This document shows positions 1 through 8,569 of a stretch of 52,379 bases of DNA, piece after piece; position 1 is the stretch's first letter, and the number at the start of each line of letters is the position of its first letter. The stretch covers positions 1 to 52,379 of the forward strand of contig JAADGM010000077.1 in NCBI GenBank assembly GCA_013152375.1, written 5' to 3'. A program made the translations under genes and the position numbers. The notes under the pieces were generated by a model that was given only the letters and a program-made list of their open reading frames with translations, had not been told where the DNA came from and ran no database searches. The stretch comes from FCB group bacterium. GTDB lineage: Bacteria > Fidelibacterota > Marinisomatia > SCGC-AAA003-L08 > JACNLC01.

Positions 1-2
1 TG

Positions 3-122
3 GCGTGGCTCTTCTGGCGCTCGGTCTATCTCACGCGTATTGTCCGCTGGCGCAATAAGATCAAAGTAGTGGTGGACTGGGCCCTGAATATGATTTTTGG
101 CCGGGATATCAGTCAGTTCTGA
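3..122 (+). CDS. C-terminal fragment of a type II NADH dehydrogenase-like FAD/NAD(P) oxidoreductase (5' end outside window)
   Basis: Open frame from the window edge: AWLFWRSVYLTRIVRWRNKIKVVVDWALNMIFGRDISQF*, resembling the C-terminal membrane-anchoring tail of NDH-2 proteins. Confidence 0.6.
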   Translation, partial: AWLFWRSVYLTRIVRWRNKIKVVVDWALNMIFGRDISQF

Positions 123-130
123 TTTTCAGT

Positions 131-862
131 ATGGTGAAGGGACGCGTGTTACTCATTTACGTGGTGGTTTTCCTGCACTTGGGCGTCGGGCAGAGCTTTT
201 ATGAGGATTTCAGCACACTGACTCATTGGAAGGCTTTGTATTTCCCGGGTATAGCGGACCATTCAATTTACTCCCTTGCTTCTGAAAACGGAAATTCCGT
301 CCTGCAGGCGGAAACGCATGCTTCGGCTTCGGGGTTGATCCTGGACGACACAATCAACGTTTTTGAAACGCCCTGGTTGAGCTGGCGCTGGAAAATTGAA
401 AACATCCTTGAAGCGGGTGATGTCAGCTCGAGAGATACGGACGACTATGCTTTGAGAATTTATATCTTTTTCCCCTTCGAACCGGCCCGGGCGGGAACCC
501 TGAAGAAGCTGCGCTATAAAGCCGCCCGGTTATTGTACGGAGAATACCCGCCCCAAAGCAGTTTGAATTACATCTGGGCCAACCACGCCCACAACCGGAA
601 ATTCATCCCGAATTCCTATACTGATAAATCGATGATGATCCTGCTGGAGCATTCGGCGGCAAAAGCGGATGCCTGGGTTACGGAGACAGTTAACCTGCTC
701 GAAGATTATCAAATTGCTTTCGGCACTCTGCCAACAGCCGCTGCCAGACTCGTGATCATGGCGGATTCTGATAATACCGGCGGAACAGCAAGAGCTTATA
801 TGGATGATATCCGCTTATCACCTGAGGATCCGCAAATATTAACTGATGAATCGAAGCCATAA
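131..862 (+). CDS. DUF3047-like secreted/periplasmic protein
   Basis: 243 aa ORF with N-terminal signal sequence; motifs FETPWLSWRWKIEN, DDYALRIY, LNYIWAN, and terminal DSDNTGG..AYMDDIRL typical of DUF3047. Confidence 0.7.
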   Translation: MVKGRVLLIYVVVFLHLGVGQSFYEDFSTLTHWKALYFPGIADHSIYSLASENGNSVLQAETHASASGLILDDTINVFETPWLSWRWKIENILEAGDVSSRDTDDYALRIYIFFPFEPARAGTLKKLRYKAARLLYGEYPPQSSLNYIWANHAHNRKFIPNSYTDKSMMILLEHSAAKADAWVTETVNLLEDYQIAFGTLPTAAARLVIMADSDNTGGTARAYMDDIRLSPEDPQILTDESKP

Positions 863-1475
863 CCTGCAACACTCCCGTAAGGGTACCATTTTACCTCTGT
901 CATTTTACCTTAGGGAAGACGTACTTCTCATCAGCAGAGAACTTTTAGGAAAATTTCTGGTGACCCGTTTTGACGGCCATCTCACCAGCGGCATGATCAT
1001 AGAAACCGAAGCTTATCGTGGTCCCGAAGACCGGGCCAGCCATGCCTTCGGCAACCGCCGTACCGCACGCACTGAAGTCATGTTCCAGAAAGGCGGACGG
1101 GCTTATATCTACTTGTGTTACGGGATCCATCACCTGTTCAATGTCGTGACCAATGTTGAAGGAACACCCCATGCGGTACTCATCCGGGCTCTGCAGCCCG
1201 AGGACGGGATCGAGACCATGCTCGACAGACGGGGTAAAACCGTGGCGATAACTTCACTCTGTGCAGGACCGGGCTCTCTGGCCCGGGCATTGGGACTGCA
1301 TTACCGTTATTCGGGGACTCCCCTTGATGGCGATGTCATCTGGATAGAAGACCGGGGCGTCGATCCCCTTGCAGAAGATATTGTTGCCTCTTCCCGCATA
1401 GGTGTGGACTATGCCGGTGAGGATGCAAAACTGCCCTGGCGGTTTAGAATATTACCTGACGGACATTTGGAATAG
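846..1475 (+). CDS. DNA-3-methyladenine glycosylase (AAG/MPG family)
   Basis: LLGKFLVTRFDGHLTSGMIIETEAYRGPEDRASHAFGNRRTARTEVMFQKGGRAYIYLCYGIHHLFNVVT is diagnostic of the MPG family. Confidence 0.93.
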   Translation: MNRSHNLQHSRKGTILPLSFYLREDVLLISRELLGKFLVTRFDGHLTSGMIIETEAYRGPEDRASHAFGNRRTARTEVMFQKGGRAYIYLCYGIHHLFNVVTNVEGTPHAVLIRALQPEDGIETMLDRRGKTVAITSLCAGPGSLARALGLHYRYSGTPLDGDVIWIEDRGVDPLAEDIVASSRIGVDYAGEDAKLPWRFRILPDGHLE

Positions 1476-1571
1476 CCTGTTTGGCCGGCTGCTCACCGGC
1501 AGCGTCCGGTCTTGCCTGCGACCCTGATTGCTGTATGGGGCCAGGCAGTGTGCAGCCATGGACAGGATATA

Positions 1572-1600
1572 AAAAGGGCTGCCCGATGAGCAGCCCTTTT
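1572..1600. terminator. Bidirectional intrinsic terminator between convergent genes
   Basis: AAAAGGGCTGC-CCGATGA-GCAGCCCTTTT: perfect 11-bp stem with A-tract and T-tract, between the ends of mpg (+) and the octaheme cytochrome gene (-). Confidence 0.85.
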
Positions 1601-1633
1601 GGTTTATTTCCATCATCCGGTGATCAAATGGTT

Positions 1634-3244
1634 TTATTTATTTTCCTCAAAATAAGGTTGGCCGGGTAATTTGAAATTGATCACCTGTTCTTTCATGGCT
1701 TTGCCGTCCACGGCTTTCCTGTCTTTGTAGAAATTCCATGTTTTCTGAACAGCCTTGTTATTCGTAAACTGAGTGCCGAGGTAGTAATCACGGTTTTCAA
1801 AACGATCCAGCCACAAGTCCCACTGGTCTTTGGAGAGCAGTCCCTTCTCGTAAGCGGCCTGGACATTCAATTTGACGCGCTCCCAGTAATCGTCGTAAGC
1901 TTTATAAACATATGGTGTCGTGTTCGTCATGGCTCCGATGCCCCAGGAATTTCCGGGAACATCATAAAGGGCGTAAGGCGTGAATTTTGCCGGACTGTTT
2001 GAAGTTACCCACTCCTCCGCCTCAGCGTCTCCGTGTTCAGCCGCCCAGGTGAGAAGTTCAACCATATCCTGCTGGATCTCCCACACCCCGTGCCACTGAG
2101 TATAATCAGCGCCCATCATCTCGGCACCGTGCCTGAATCTCCGCCCTTCGTGGTGCCAGGCCTTGTACATCAGGACCTCCGGCTCCTCATCCCAGCCGTT
2201 TAAAACCGGATTAGACATCATTTTATCATCAGCCTGAATTTGATTGATGAGACCGTTTTTGGTCAGTTTTTTGGTCCAGTAAACAAAGAACCGTCGCATT
2301 TCATTGTACTGCAAATTCACCAGATCAGCCGTAAGCAGGTACATCTGATAAAACCCGGGGGCGTGACAGCTCTGACAGATGGCCTCCATATTATCCCTTT
2401 TCTGCTGCCAGTCACCCAGGTTCTTCTCGTCCCACACTGTTCTGAAACTCCAGGGAGCCTGGGATTCCCAGGCGAGCCGGGCGCTGACATTATGGGTCAT
2501 GGGTTGGGATTCGTTACCGTCCATGTGGCAGGTTGTGCAAACGGGCGCCTCAATGGGGATGGGAGCATTGTCTTTAGAACTGAACCCCATATCCCAGTCT
2601 TTGCTCTTGGCCTTGAAGATGTTCCCGTGTTTGGATTCATTGTAGATTTCGATGTGCGGATGATCCGGACCGATATGGCATTCGCCACAGGTCTCAGGCT
2701 GTCTGGCTACAGCAATATCAAAACTGTGTTTGGGGTGACAGGCATCACATTCACCCACGCTGCCGTCGGGCCAGAGATTACCGATCTGATGGCATTGTTC
2801 ACAGCCATTCCGGGTACTTAAAGGATTTTCGAATGTTGCCCGGTCGGCATTTGCCAACAGCCAAAACTGATGGGCATGCTTGCTGTTATTAAATTCTGCC
2901 ACTTCTTTATCGTGGCATTCGGCGCAGTCTTTCGGCGTGGGATGCTTGGCAACCAGAATATCACTGCCCTCGCAGGTAAAGGCGTCAAAATCAGCTTTTT
3001 TCGCGGAATGGCATTCATAGCAGCCGACCTCATTGGCTGCATGCGCGCTGATGCCCCAGGCTTCAATTTGTTTTACGGCGATATTTTCTTTGCTGTGACA
3101 AGCGATGCATTTCGCCGACAGGTCATCGATCTCCAAAGCCGGGTCCAGTACGGGGGTTGTCCCTGCTGCCAGCATCGTCAGCAGCATACCGCACATCAGC
3201 ACCGCAGACCTGATGTTCAAAAGTTTGTGTTGGGTTGTTTTCAT
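1634..3244 (-). CDS. Octaheme c-type cytochrome, hydroxylamine oxidoreductase (HAO)-like
   Basis: 536 aa with signal peptide and eight CXXCH motifs (CIACH, CYECH, CAECH, CEQCH, CDACH, CGECH, CTTCH, CQSCH) followed by the HAO-like region RRFRHGAEMMGADYTQWHG. Confidence 0.85.
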   Translation of the reverse strand: MKTTQHKLLNIRSAVLMCGMLLTMLAAGTTPVLDPALEIDDLSAKCIACHSKENIAVKQIEAWGISAHAANEVGCYECHSAKKADFDAFTCEGSDILVAKHPTPKDCAECHDKEVAEFNNSKHAHQFWLLANADRATFENPLSTRNGCEQCHQIGNLWPDGSVGECDACHPKHSFDIAVARQPETCGECHIGPDHPHIEIYNESKHGNIFKAKSKDWDMGFSSKDNAPIPIEAPVCTTCHMDGNESQPMTHNVSARLAWESQAPWSFRTVWDEKNLGDWQQKRDNMEAICQSCHAPGFYQMYLLTADLVNLQYNEMRRFFVYWTKKLTKNGLINQIQADDKMMSNPVLNGWDEEPEVLMYKAWHHEGRRFRHGAEMMGADYTQWHGVWEIQQDMVELLTWAAEHGDAEAEEWVTSNSPAKFTPYALYDVPGNSWGIGAMTNTTPYVYKAYDDYWERVKLNVQAAYEKGLLSKDQWDLWLDRFENRDYYLGTQFTNNKAVQKTWNFYKDRKAVDGKAMKEQVINFKLPGQPYFEENK

Positions 3245-3261
3245 TTTTTCTCCTCGTTTGA

Positions 3262-3732
3262 TTAATTGTTAGTTGATTTGATTCCAGGGAATTTCATCCG
3301 GTCTCTGAACCATTCGTCGGAAGACAGCAAGGCGGCCTGCTCAAAGGTTGTCGTCTGAAGCCAGCGGATGATCTCCCCCTTAAAAGTGCTCCATTGGTCA
3401 TGGAAGGGGCAATATTCCTCGAGATTATCGCCGCAGCCGGGGATTCCCATGACACATTCGGTAAGAAATTTATCACCGTCAACTGCTGTAATTACATCGA
3501 AGATCATGATGCTGTCCGGTGTTTTTTTCAGATATACGCCGCCGGTTTTCCCCCGTGAGGAACCCAGGATCCCGATGGGGATAAGCCTGGCCAGGGACTG
3601 GGAAAGATACGCTGCCGGTGCATTCAGCTTTTCTGCCAGGGCATTGGCCGAAACGGTCTTGCCGAAGGGTTCCTTAAGCAAAAGCAGCAGGGCGGAGATA
3701 ACATACATTGAACGCTGTGAGATAAGTGCCAT
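3262..3732 (-). CDS. Rrf2-family transcriptional regulator with candidate Fe-S cysteines
   Basis: MALISQRSMYVISALLLLLKEPFGKTVSANALAEKLNAPAAYLSQSLARL is an Rrf2 winged helix; C-x6-C-x7-C (CVMGIPGCGDNLEEYC) as in NsrR/IscR-like members. Start moved from 3804 to the internal ATG at 3732. Confidence 0.85.
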   Translation of the reverse strand: MALISQRSMYVISALLLLLKEPFGKTVSANALAEKLNAPAAYLSQSLARLIPIGILGSSRGKTGGVYLKKTPDSIMIFDVITAVDGDKFLTECVMGIPGCGDNLEEYCPFHDQWSTFKGEIIRWLQTTTFEQAALLSSDEWFRDRMKFPGIKSTNN

Positions 3733-3733
3733 T

Positions 3734-3762
3734 TTAATTCTAATATCGTTGTTAGAAATTAA
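3734..3762. promoter_or_regulatory. Dyad symmetry immediately upstream of the Rrf2 gene start
   Basis: TTAATTCTAA-TATCGTTG-TTAGAAATTAA; core TTCTAA-N8-TTAGAA is perfect. Confidence 0.45.
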
Positions 3763-3920
3763 AACTCTGTTTTGATGCTGTGCAAATAATATCTCGTGGT
3801 CCATATATCCTGATGGATATAAATGGTACTGACATATATACGCGGCACCCTGACGCTATACATCGAGGTTGGGTTGAAATAAAGGATTTCCGGCTAGCCG
3901 CACGGAGGTTTGATGTGCAG

Positions 3921-4037
3921 CTTATGATCGTCATAAGATCGTCTTGAACTGGCTTTCTGAAACCACACCGATGTGTAAGTCTGTCAGAAGCAACAGACCT
4001 ATGCCTCCCGGAGTCATCCCGAAAAGTATCGGGGATG
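3921..4037 (-). other. Hairpin-rich non-coding segment upstream of rrf2-hao
   Basis: Four inverted repeats in ~115 nt: CTTATGA-TCG-TCATAAG (3921-3937), ACAC-CGAT-GTGT (3965-3976), GTCTGT-N8-ACAGAC (3979-3998), CATCCCGA-N6-TCGGGGATG (4015-4037, one bulge). Confidence 0.45.
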
Positions 4038-4073
4038 TCACGTCCATTCAACCCAGACCGTACTTGAAGGTCT

Positions 4074-5720
4074 TTAGGGGTTCTTTACATAGGCGTTGGG
4101 ACGCATGTAGAACCACCAGTTCAGAGCCAGACAGATTGTGTAAAAAATAGTGAATCCATAGAGCGCATATTCCGGTGTGGTGGCCTTGATCTGCTCCCCG
4201 AAAACTTTGGGAATGATAAAAGCTCCGTAGGCAGCAACGGCCGATGTCCACCCGAGAACAGGTCCCGCCTGTTCCTCGTTGAAGACCACAGCAATGGTCC
4301 TGAAGGTTGAGCCGTTCCCTACACCGGTAGCGGTAAACAAAACAATAAACAGGAGAAAAAAGGGCAAGAAGTATTGCTCGGGAGTGGCCGACTGGTAAGC
4401 CGCAGACATAAAATATGCTACACCCAGAGCGGAGGCGATCATCACTGCAGAAACGATCTGTGTGATCTTTGCACCGCCTACCTTATCCGATATCCAGCCG
4501 CCGACGGGTCTGATGAGTGCTCCGATAAAGGGTCCCATCCAGGCAAACATGAGGGCACTGGGTCCGTTTGGGTTAATGGCGCTGTGGACAAGTGTTCCGT
4601 CAGGTCCCGGAACATGCGTAAAACCGAAGATTACCTTTATCGCCAGTGGGAATGCTGCAGAATACCCGATAAATGACCCGAATGTCATGGTATAAATAAT
4701 GGTCATCGCCCAGGTGTGTTTATTATTGAAAATTTTATATTGGCGCTTGAGATTTTCTTTCATCGCTCCCGGTGACAGGGACTTCATTAAGAAGACGGTC
4801 AATCCGATGATGAGGGGCAAAATGATCCACTTATTCTTCAAAACAGCGTCTGTGAACCAGCTTCCACCTTGCAGTCCGGTGGGGGCGGGAAGAATAAAAT
4901 ATAGTCCCACCGCCGCCGTGAGAAAACCTATGAGCAGCAGATAACTGATCCGGGCAAATGCCATTAGCGGGCTCCCCGGATTTGGCGTGACGGCCTCTGA
5001 AACGATATTGTTCATTTTGAACCATCCGAAAAATGCCAGCGGCACCAGAAAAATCAGCCACACAAATCCGGCGTTCTGGATCCACGCATTGGTTCCGGCA
5101 GGGATCTTGCCGATGAGTGTCCCACTGGTATTCACCAGCACCATGGGATCGCCGGAGAGTCCGCCAAACAGGGCAAAAGTCATCACCAGCGGAACCAGTA
5201 TCTGCATGGTGGTCACCCCAAAATTCCCCAGTCCCGCATTAAGCCCCAGAGAAGTACCCTGAACTTTTTTTGGGTAGAAAAAACTGATATTGCTCATGGA
5301 GGAAGCAAAGTTGCCGCCACCGAATCCCGACAGAAAAGCCAGGAGCTGGAATATCCAGAGGGGCGTGTTTTTGTCCTGGAGAAATATCCCGGCGCCGAAG
5401 GCGGGGATCATGAGCAGTGCTGTAGTGAAAAAGATGGTATTTCTGCCACCGGCAATCCGGATAAAAAATGTACTGGGGATGCGGAGCGTAGCGCCGGTCA
5501 ATCCGGCAATTGCAGTGAGCGTGAAAAGCTGGGACTGTGTGAAAGGAAATCCCAGATTCAGCATCTGGACCGAGATGATCCCCCACATAAGCCAGACCGC
5601 GAATCCAACCAGCAGACTGGGGATTGAGATCCATAAATTCCGGTTGGCGATTTTCTTTCCGGTGGCCTGCCAGAAGTCATCATTCTCTACGTTCCATTCA
5701 GTAATATTAATTTGAGACAT
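4074..5720 (-). CDS. MFS nitrate/nitrite transporter (NarK/NNP family)
   Basis: 548 aa 12-TM MFS; GFGGGNFASSMSNISFFYPKKVQGTSLGLNAGLGNFGV and RPVGGWISDKVGGAKIT are NNP signatures; sits in a nar cluster. Confidence 0.88.
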   Translation of the reverse strand: MSQINITEWNVENDDFWQATGKKIANRNLWISIPSLLVGFAVWLMWGIISVQMLNLGFPFTQSQLFTLTAIAGLTGATLRIPSTFFIRIAGGRNTIFFTTALLMIPAFGAGIFLQDKNTPLWIFQLLAFLSGFGGGNFASSMSNISFFYPKKVQGTSLGLNAGLGNFGVTTMQILVPLVMTFALFGGLSGDPMVLVNTSGTLIGKIPAGTNAWIQNAGFVWLIFLVPLAFFGWFKMNNIVSEAVTPNPGSPLMAFARISYLLLIGFLTAAVGLYFILPAPTGLQGGSWFTDAVLKNKWIILPLIIGLTVFLMKSLSPGAMKENLKRQYKIFNNKHTWAMTIIYTMTFGSFIGYSAAFPLAIKVIFGFTHVPGPDGTLVHSAINPNGPSALMFAWMGPFIGALIRPVGGWISDKVGGAKITQIVSAVMIASALGVAYFMSAAYQSATPEQYFLPFFLLFIVLFTATGVGNGSTFRTIAVVFNEEQAGPVLGWTSAVAAYGAFIIPKVFGEQIKATTPEYALYGFTIFYTICLALNWWFYMRPNAYVKNP

Positions 5721-5753
5721 GTTATGCTTCCTTTACATTGTTAAATTAGAGTC

Positions 5754-7298
5754 TTATTCTTCAGCAAACGCATTTTTAGGTTCGTCCAGCATGAAGAAAC
5801 AAATCAGAAAACTGATGGCTGCACCAGAGGCAATGGCCAGGAAAAATGTTTTGGAATCCACCAGTGAGAACAGCACCAGATAGAAAACCGCCCCGACATT
5901 TCCATAGGCCCCGGCCATTCCGGCGATCTGACCGGTCATCCGCCGCTTGATCATAGGGATGACCGCAAAGGTCGCCCCCTCGGCACCTTGTACAAACATG
6001 GAGCAAAGGATGGTGATGAACACGGAGACCACGAGCCACCAAATACCGTTGAACATGGGAATGATGGTTTGAACGCCGTCCACAACGGGGCCGTACTTAC
6101 CGATTTGCGCCATGCCGAAGAATCCAAGTGCGATCCCCACCATGTAGATGAGCATGGTCCGCTTCCGGTTGCTCATGCTGTCAGAGATCAGGCCCCCCAG
6201 CGGCCGTGCAAACAGATTGACGAAAGCAAATGACGCCGCGATCAGGCCGGCAAGGGTAGGTGTCATGATCAGACTTCCGGCGGAATTTGTGAGATTGGTA
6301 AAAGTAGTTTCAAAAAACATTGGCAGCATTGAGACCACAGCCAACTCGGCACCAAAATTGGCGAAATAAGTGCTGTTCAATGCGGCGACACTCCCCCAGT
6401 GATATTTCTCATTTTCGGGCACACCGGCTTTTAAAATGGGCAGATTGATCTGAAGCACTTTAATCACATGCGCCAGATAGATCAGCCCCAAAACCCAATA
6501 TACCGCCATGAGGACGGTATGCGATATAAGAGGCACACCTTCAACCCTCACATTACCGATACGCCAGGCGAGGATGCCCATGGCTCCCACCAGGGGAAAA
6601 GACCATACCAGATACTGGATCAGGTCACCATAAGAGGACACGGTCATAGGTTCCGTCTTTTTTGTTTTGTTGATCTGTTTTCCGGTAGGTCCGTCTGTAA
6701 CCAAAAAGTAATACCAGATACCGTAGATGAGGGAAACAAGACCATTGATCGCTAAGGCATAACGCCAGGAATTGCCATCCAACCCCAGAAAATCGTTGAA
6801 AAAATGAATTGCCAGCCAGGGCAGGGTCATTGCCGCCCAGGCCGAGCCGAAATTGCCCCACCCGGCGTAAAAGCCCTCAGCCCGACCGATCATCTTTGGC
6901 GGAAACCAATTGGCGACCATTTTGATTCCCACTACGAATCCGGCACCGATGGACCCTAATATCAACCGGGAAATGAGCAGCTGGGTAAAGGAATTTCCAA
7001 ATGCGAAAAAGAAAACTGGAATAGCCATACTGACCATGAGTCCGGAAAATACGATTCTGGGTCCGTAGCGGTCAATGAGCGCACCGATAACAATGCGCGC
7101 CGGTATGGTGAGCGCCACATTACAGATGGCCAGGACTTTGATATGCTCCTTAGTGAGCCAGTTGAGATTCCTCAGCATCGTCGTGGCCACGGGAGCCATA
7201 TTAAACCAAACGAAAAACGTAATGAAAAAGGCGATCCACGTGTAGTGTAAAACCCGTATTCTTTCCTGGCTGAAGTCAATGAGTTCAGGTTTGTTCAT
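5754..7298 (-). CDS. MFS nitrate/nitrite transporter (NarK/NNP family), second paralog
   Basis: 514 aa; GALIDRYGPRIVFSG, GAGFVVGIKMVANWFPPKMIGRAEGFYAGWGNFGSAWAA, ARPLGGLISDSMSNRKRTM. Confidence 0.88.
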   Translation of the reverse strand: MNKPELIDFSQERIRVLHYTWIAFFITFFVWFNMAPVATTMLRNLNWLTKEHIKVLAICNVALTIPARIVIGALIDRYGPRIVFSGLMVSMAIPVFFFAFGNSFTQLLISRLILGSIGAGFVVGIKMVANWFPPKMIGRAEGFYAGWGNFGSAWAAMTLPWLAIHFFNDFLGLDGNSWRYALAINGLVSLIYGIWYYFLVTDGPTGKQINKTKKTEPMTVSSYGDLIQYLVWSFPLVGAMGILAWRIGNVRVEGVPLISHTVLMAVYWVLGLIYLAHVIKVLQINLPILKAGVPENEKYHWGSVAALNSTYFANFGAELAVVSMLPMFFETTFTNLTNSAGSLIMTPTLAGLIAASFAFVNLFARPLGGLISDSMSNRKRTMLIYMVGIALGFFGMAQIGKYGPVVDGVQTIIPMFNGIWWLVVSVFITILCSMFVQGAEGATFAVIPMIKRRMTGQIAGMAGAYGNVGAVFYLVLFSLVDSKTFFLAIASGAAISFLICFFMLDEPKNAFAEE

Positions 7299-7342
7299 AG
7301 TGTATTGGTCCTTTTATGAGTAATAATTGAAGAGAATTGAAC

Positions 7343-8038
7343 TTAAATGAACCTTTGGTTTCGGTTCCAATTCCAGCGAACCATCTGGGGTTTCCGCCAG
7401 AGATAGGGATTCGGGACAACCAGCACATGCACGAGCCGTGAAAAGGGAAAAAGCAATACAAGCGTCCAGGCACATACGATATGCAGCTGCACGATCCAGG
7501 GCAGCGGAGTGATATAATTGATCTGGGGATTCAACTGCAGGAGTGAGACAAGATAAGGATTAGCAATGGCTGTAAACCATGAACTCCCCCAGGAATTGAA
7601 GGCCGCCGTCCCCAATCCGGAAAGGATCTGCAGGAAAAGCAGAGACAGAACAATCCAGTCCATGCGGCTGGTGACAATTTTCGCTTTGGGGTTCGTCCAT
7701 CTGCGCAGGAAGATTGCGAGTATTCCCGCCAGCGCGAACAGGCCTCCCATGAAAGCGCTTATTTCGAGGATGTATAAGCGGGTGAGCTCGCTGTTCCAGG
7801 CGAGTATCTGCCCGGGAAGCAGGAACGCCGCCAGATGCCCCAAAAGCACAAAGATGATACCGAAATGAAACGGTACGAGCCCCCAGAAATGGACCCTGTT
7901 TTCCAAAAACTGCGAAGAGAGACTGGAATAGGAAAACCCGTGGCTGATATAACGGTAAATTGAGAAAAAGATGAACGTGAACACCGCCACATAGGGCAAT
8001 ATTCCGTAGAGTATCATGCTAAAATACGTCATGGTCAA
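7343..8038 (-). CDS. narI: Respiratory nitrate reductase gamma subunit (cytochrome b)
   Basis: 231 aa, five TM segments; WIVQLHIVCAWTLVLLFPFSRLVHVL C-terminal histidine motif; position next to narJ. Confidence 0.88.
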   Translation of the reverse strand: MTMTYFSMILYGILPYVAVFTFIFFSIYRYISHGFSYSSLSSQFLENRVHFWGLVPFHFGIIFVLLGHLAAFLLPGQILAWNSELTRLYILEISAFMGGLFALAGILAIFLRRWTNPKAKIVTSRMDWIVLSLLFLQILSGLGTAAFNSWGSSWFTAIANPYLVSLLQLNPQINYITPLPWIVQLHIVCAWTLVLLFPFSRLVHVLVVPNPYLWRKPQMVRWNWNRNQRFI

Positions 8039-8565
8039 TCCTCATTTATTGAATATTTTTTTGTCAGATGTGTCTGCAGTGCCAGGATACATGAACGATA
8101 TGGATTGTCCTCAGGGACAGCGTTTACGATCTTTCCCAGAGCCGGGTTAATATAGGTTTGGGTGAATGAAACCGCATTATCGGGACTGAGGTTCTCAAGC
8201 ACCAGCAGACAATGGCTGAGATGGTCGGGCAGTTCTGATGTTTCGGGAATACCGAAATTTCTGAGATACTGTCTCATTGTTACCAGAAATTCCCCCCTTT
8301 TATAAGTTTCACCGTAGAGGTGCCAGCCCAGTTCCAGGCAGCAGTCGGGGTTCAGATCAAAAGTATAGGTAAAGGCTTCCTCGAGTCCTGCCAAATTCAA
8401 CCCGGCGACGGCCTCTTTGAAACGAGCCAGCATACCGGAAACCTCCGGTGACAATCCCGCTGACTCTGCGAGAGAACCGACGGCTTCCTGATACTCAGTT
8501 GTCGGATAGGAAAAGACGGTGGCGAACAGCCGATAACAGGACTGCGCAGTCCGGGTCATTTCCAT
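8035..8565 (-). CDS. narJ: Nitrate reductase molybdenum cofactor assembly chaperone (delta)
   Basis: FTYTFDLNPDCCLELGWHLYGETYKRGEFLV is typical of NarJ; 4-nt overlap with narI. Confidence 0.88.
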   Translation of the reverse strand: MEMTRTAQSCYRLFATVFSYPTTEYQEAVGSLAESAGLSPEVSGMLARFKEAVAGLNLAGLEEAFTYTFDLNPDCCLELGWHLYGETYKRGEFLVTMRQYLRNFGIPETSELPDHLSHCLLVLENLSPDNAVSFTQTYINPALGKIVNAVPEDNPYRSCILALQTHLTKKYSINED

Positions 8566-8569
8566 GGGA

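Noticed and set aside
1481-1669. 62-aa ORF after the glycosylase gene
   Set aside because: Runs through the bidirectional terminator; no domain or SD support.
2240-2821. 193-aa plus-strand ORF inside the octaheme cytochrome gene
   Set aside because: Antisense to a convincing eight-heme CDS; composition looks like a shadow ORF with no recognisable domain.
3752-4251. Several short ORFs between narK and rrf2
   Set aside because: Overlapping on both strands, low-complexity protein-like content absent, and the region is better explained as structured non-coding DNA.
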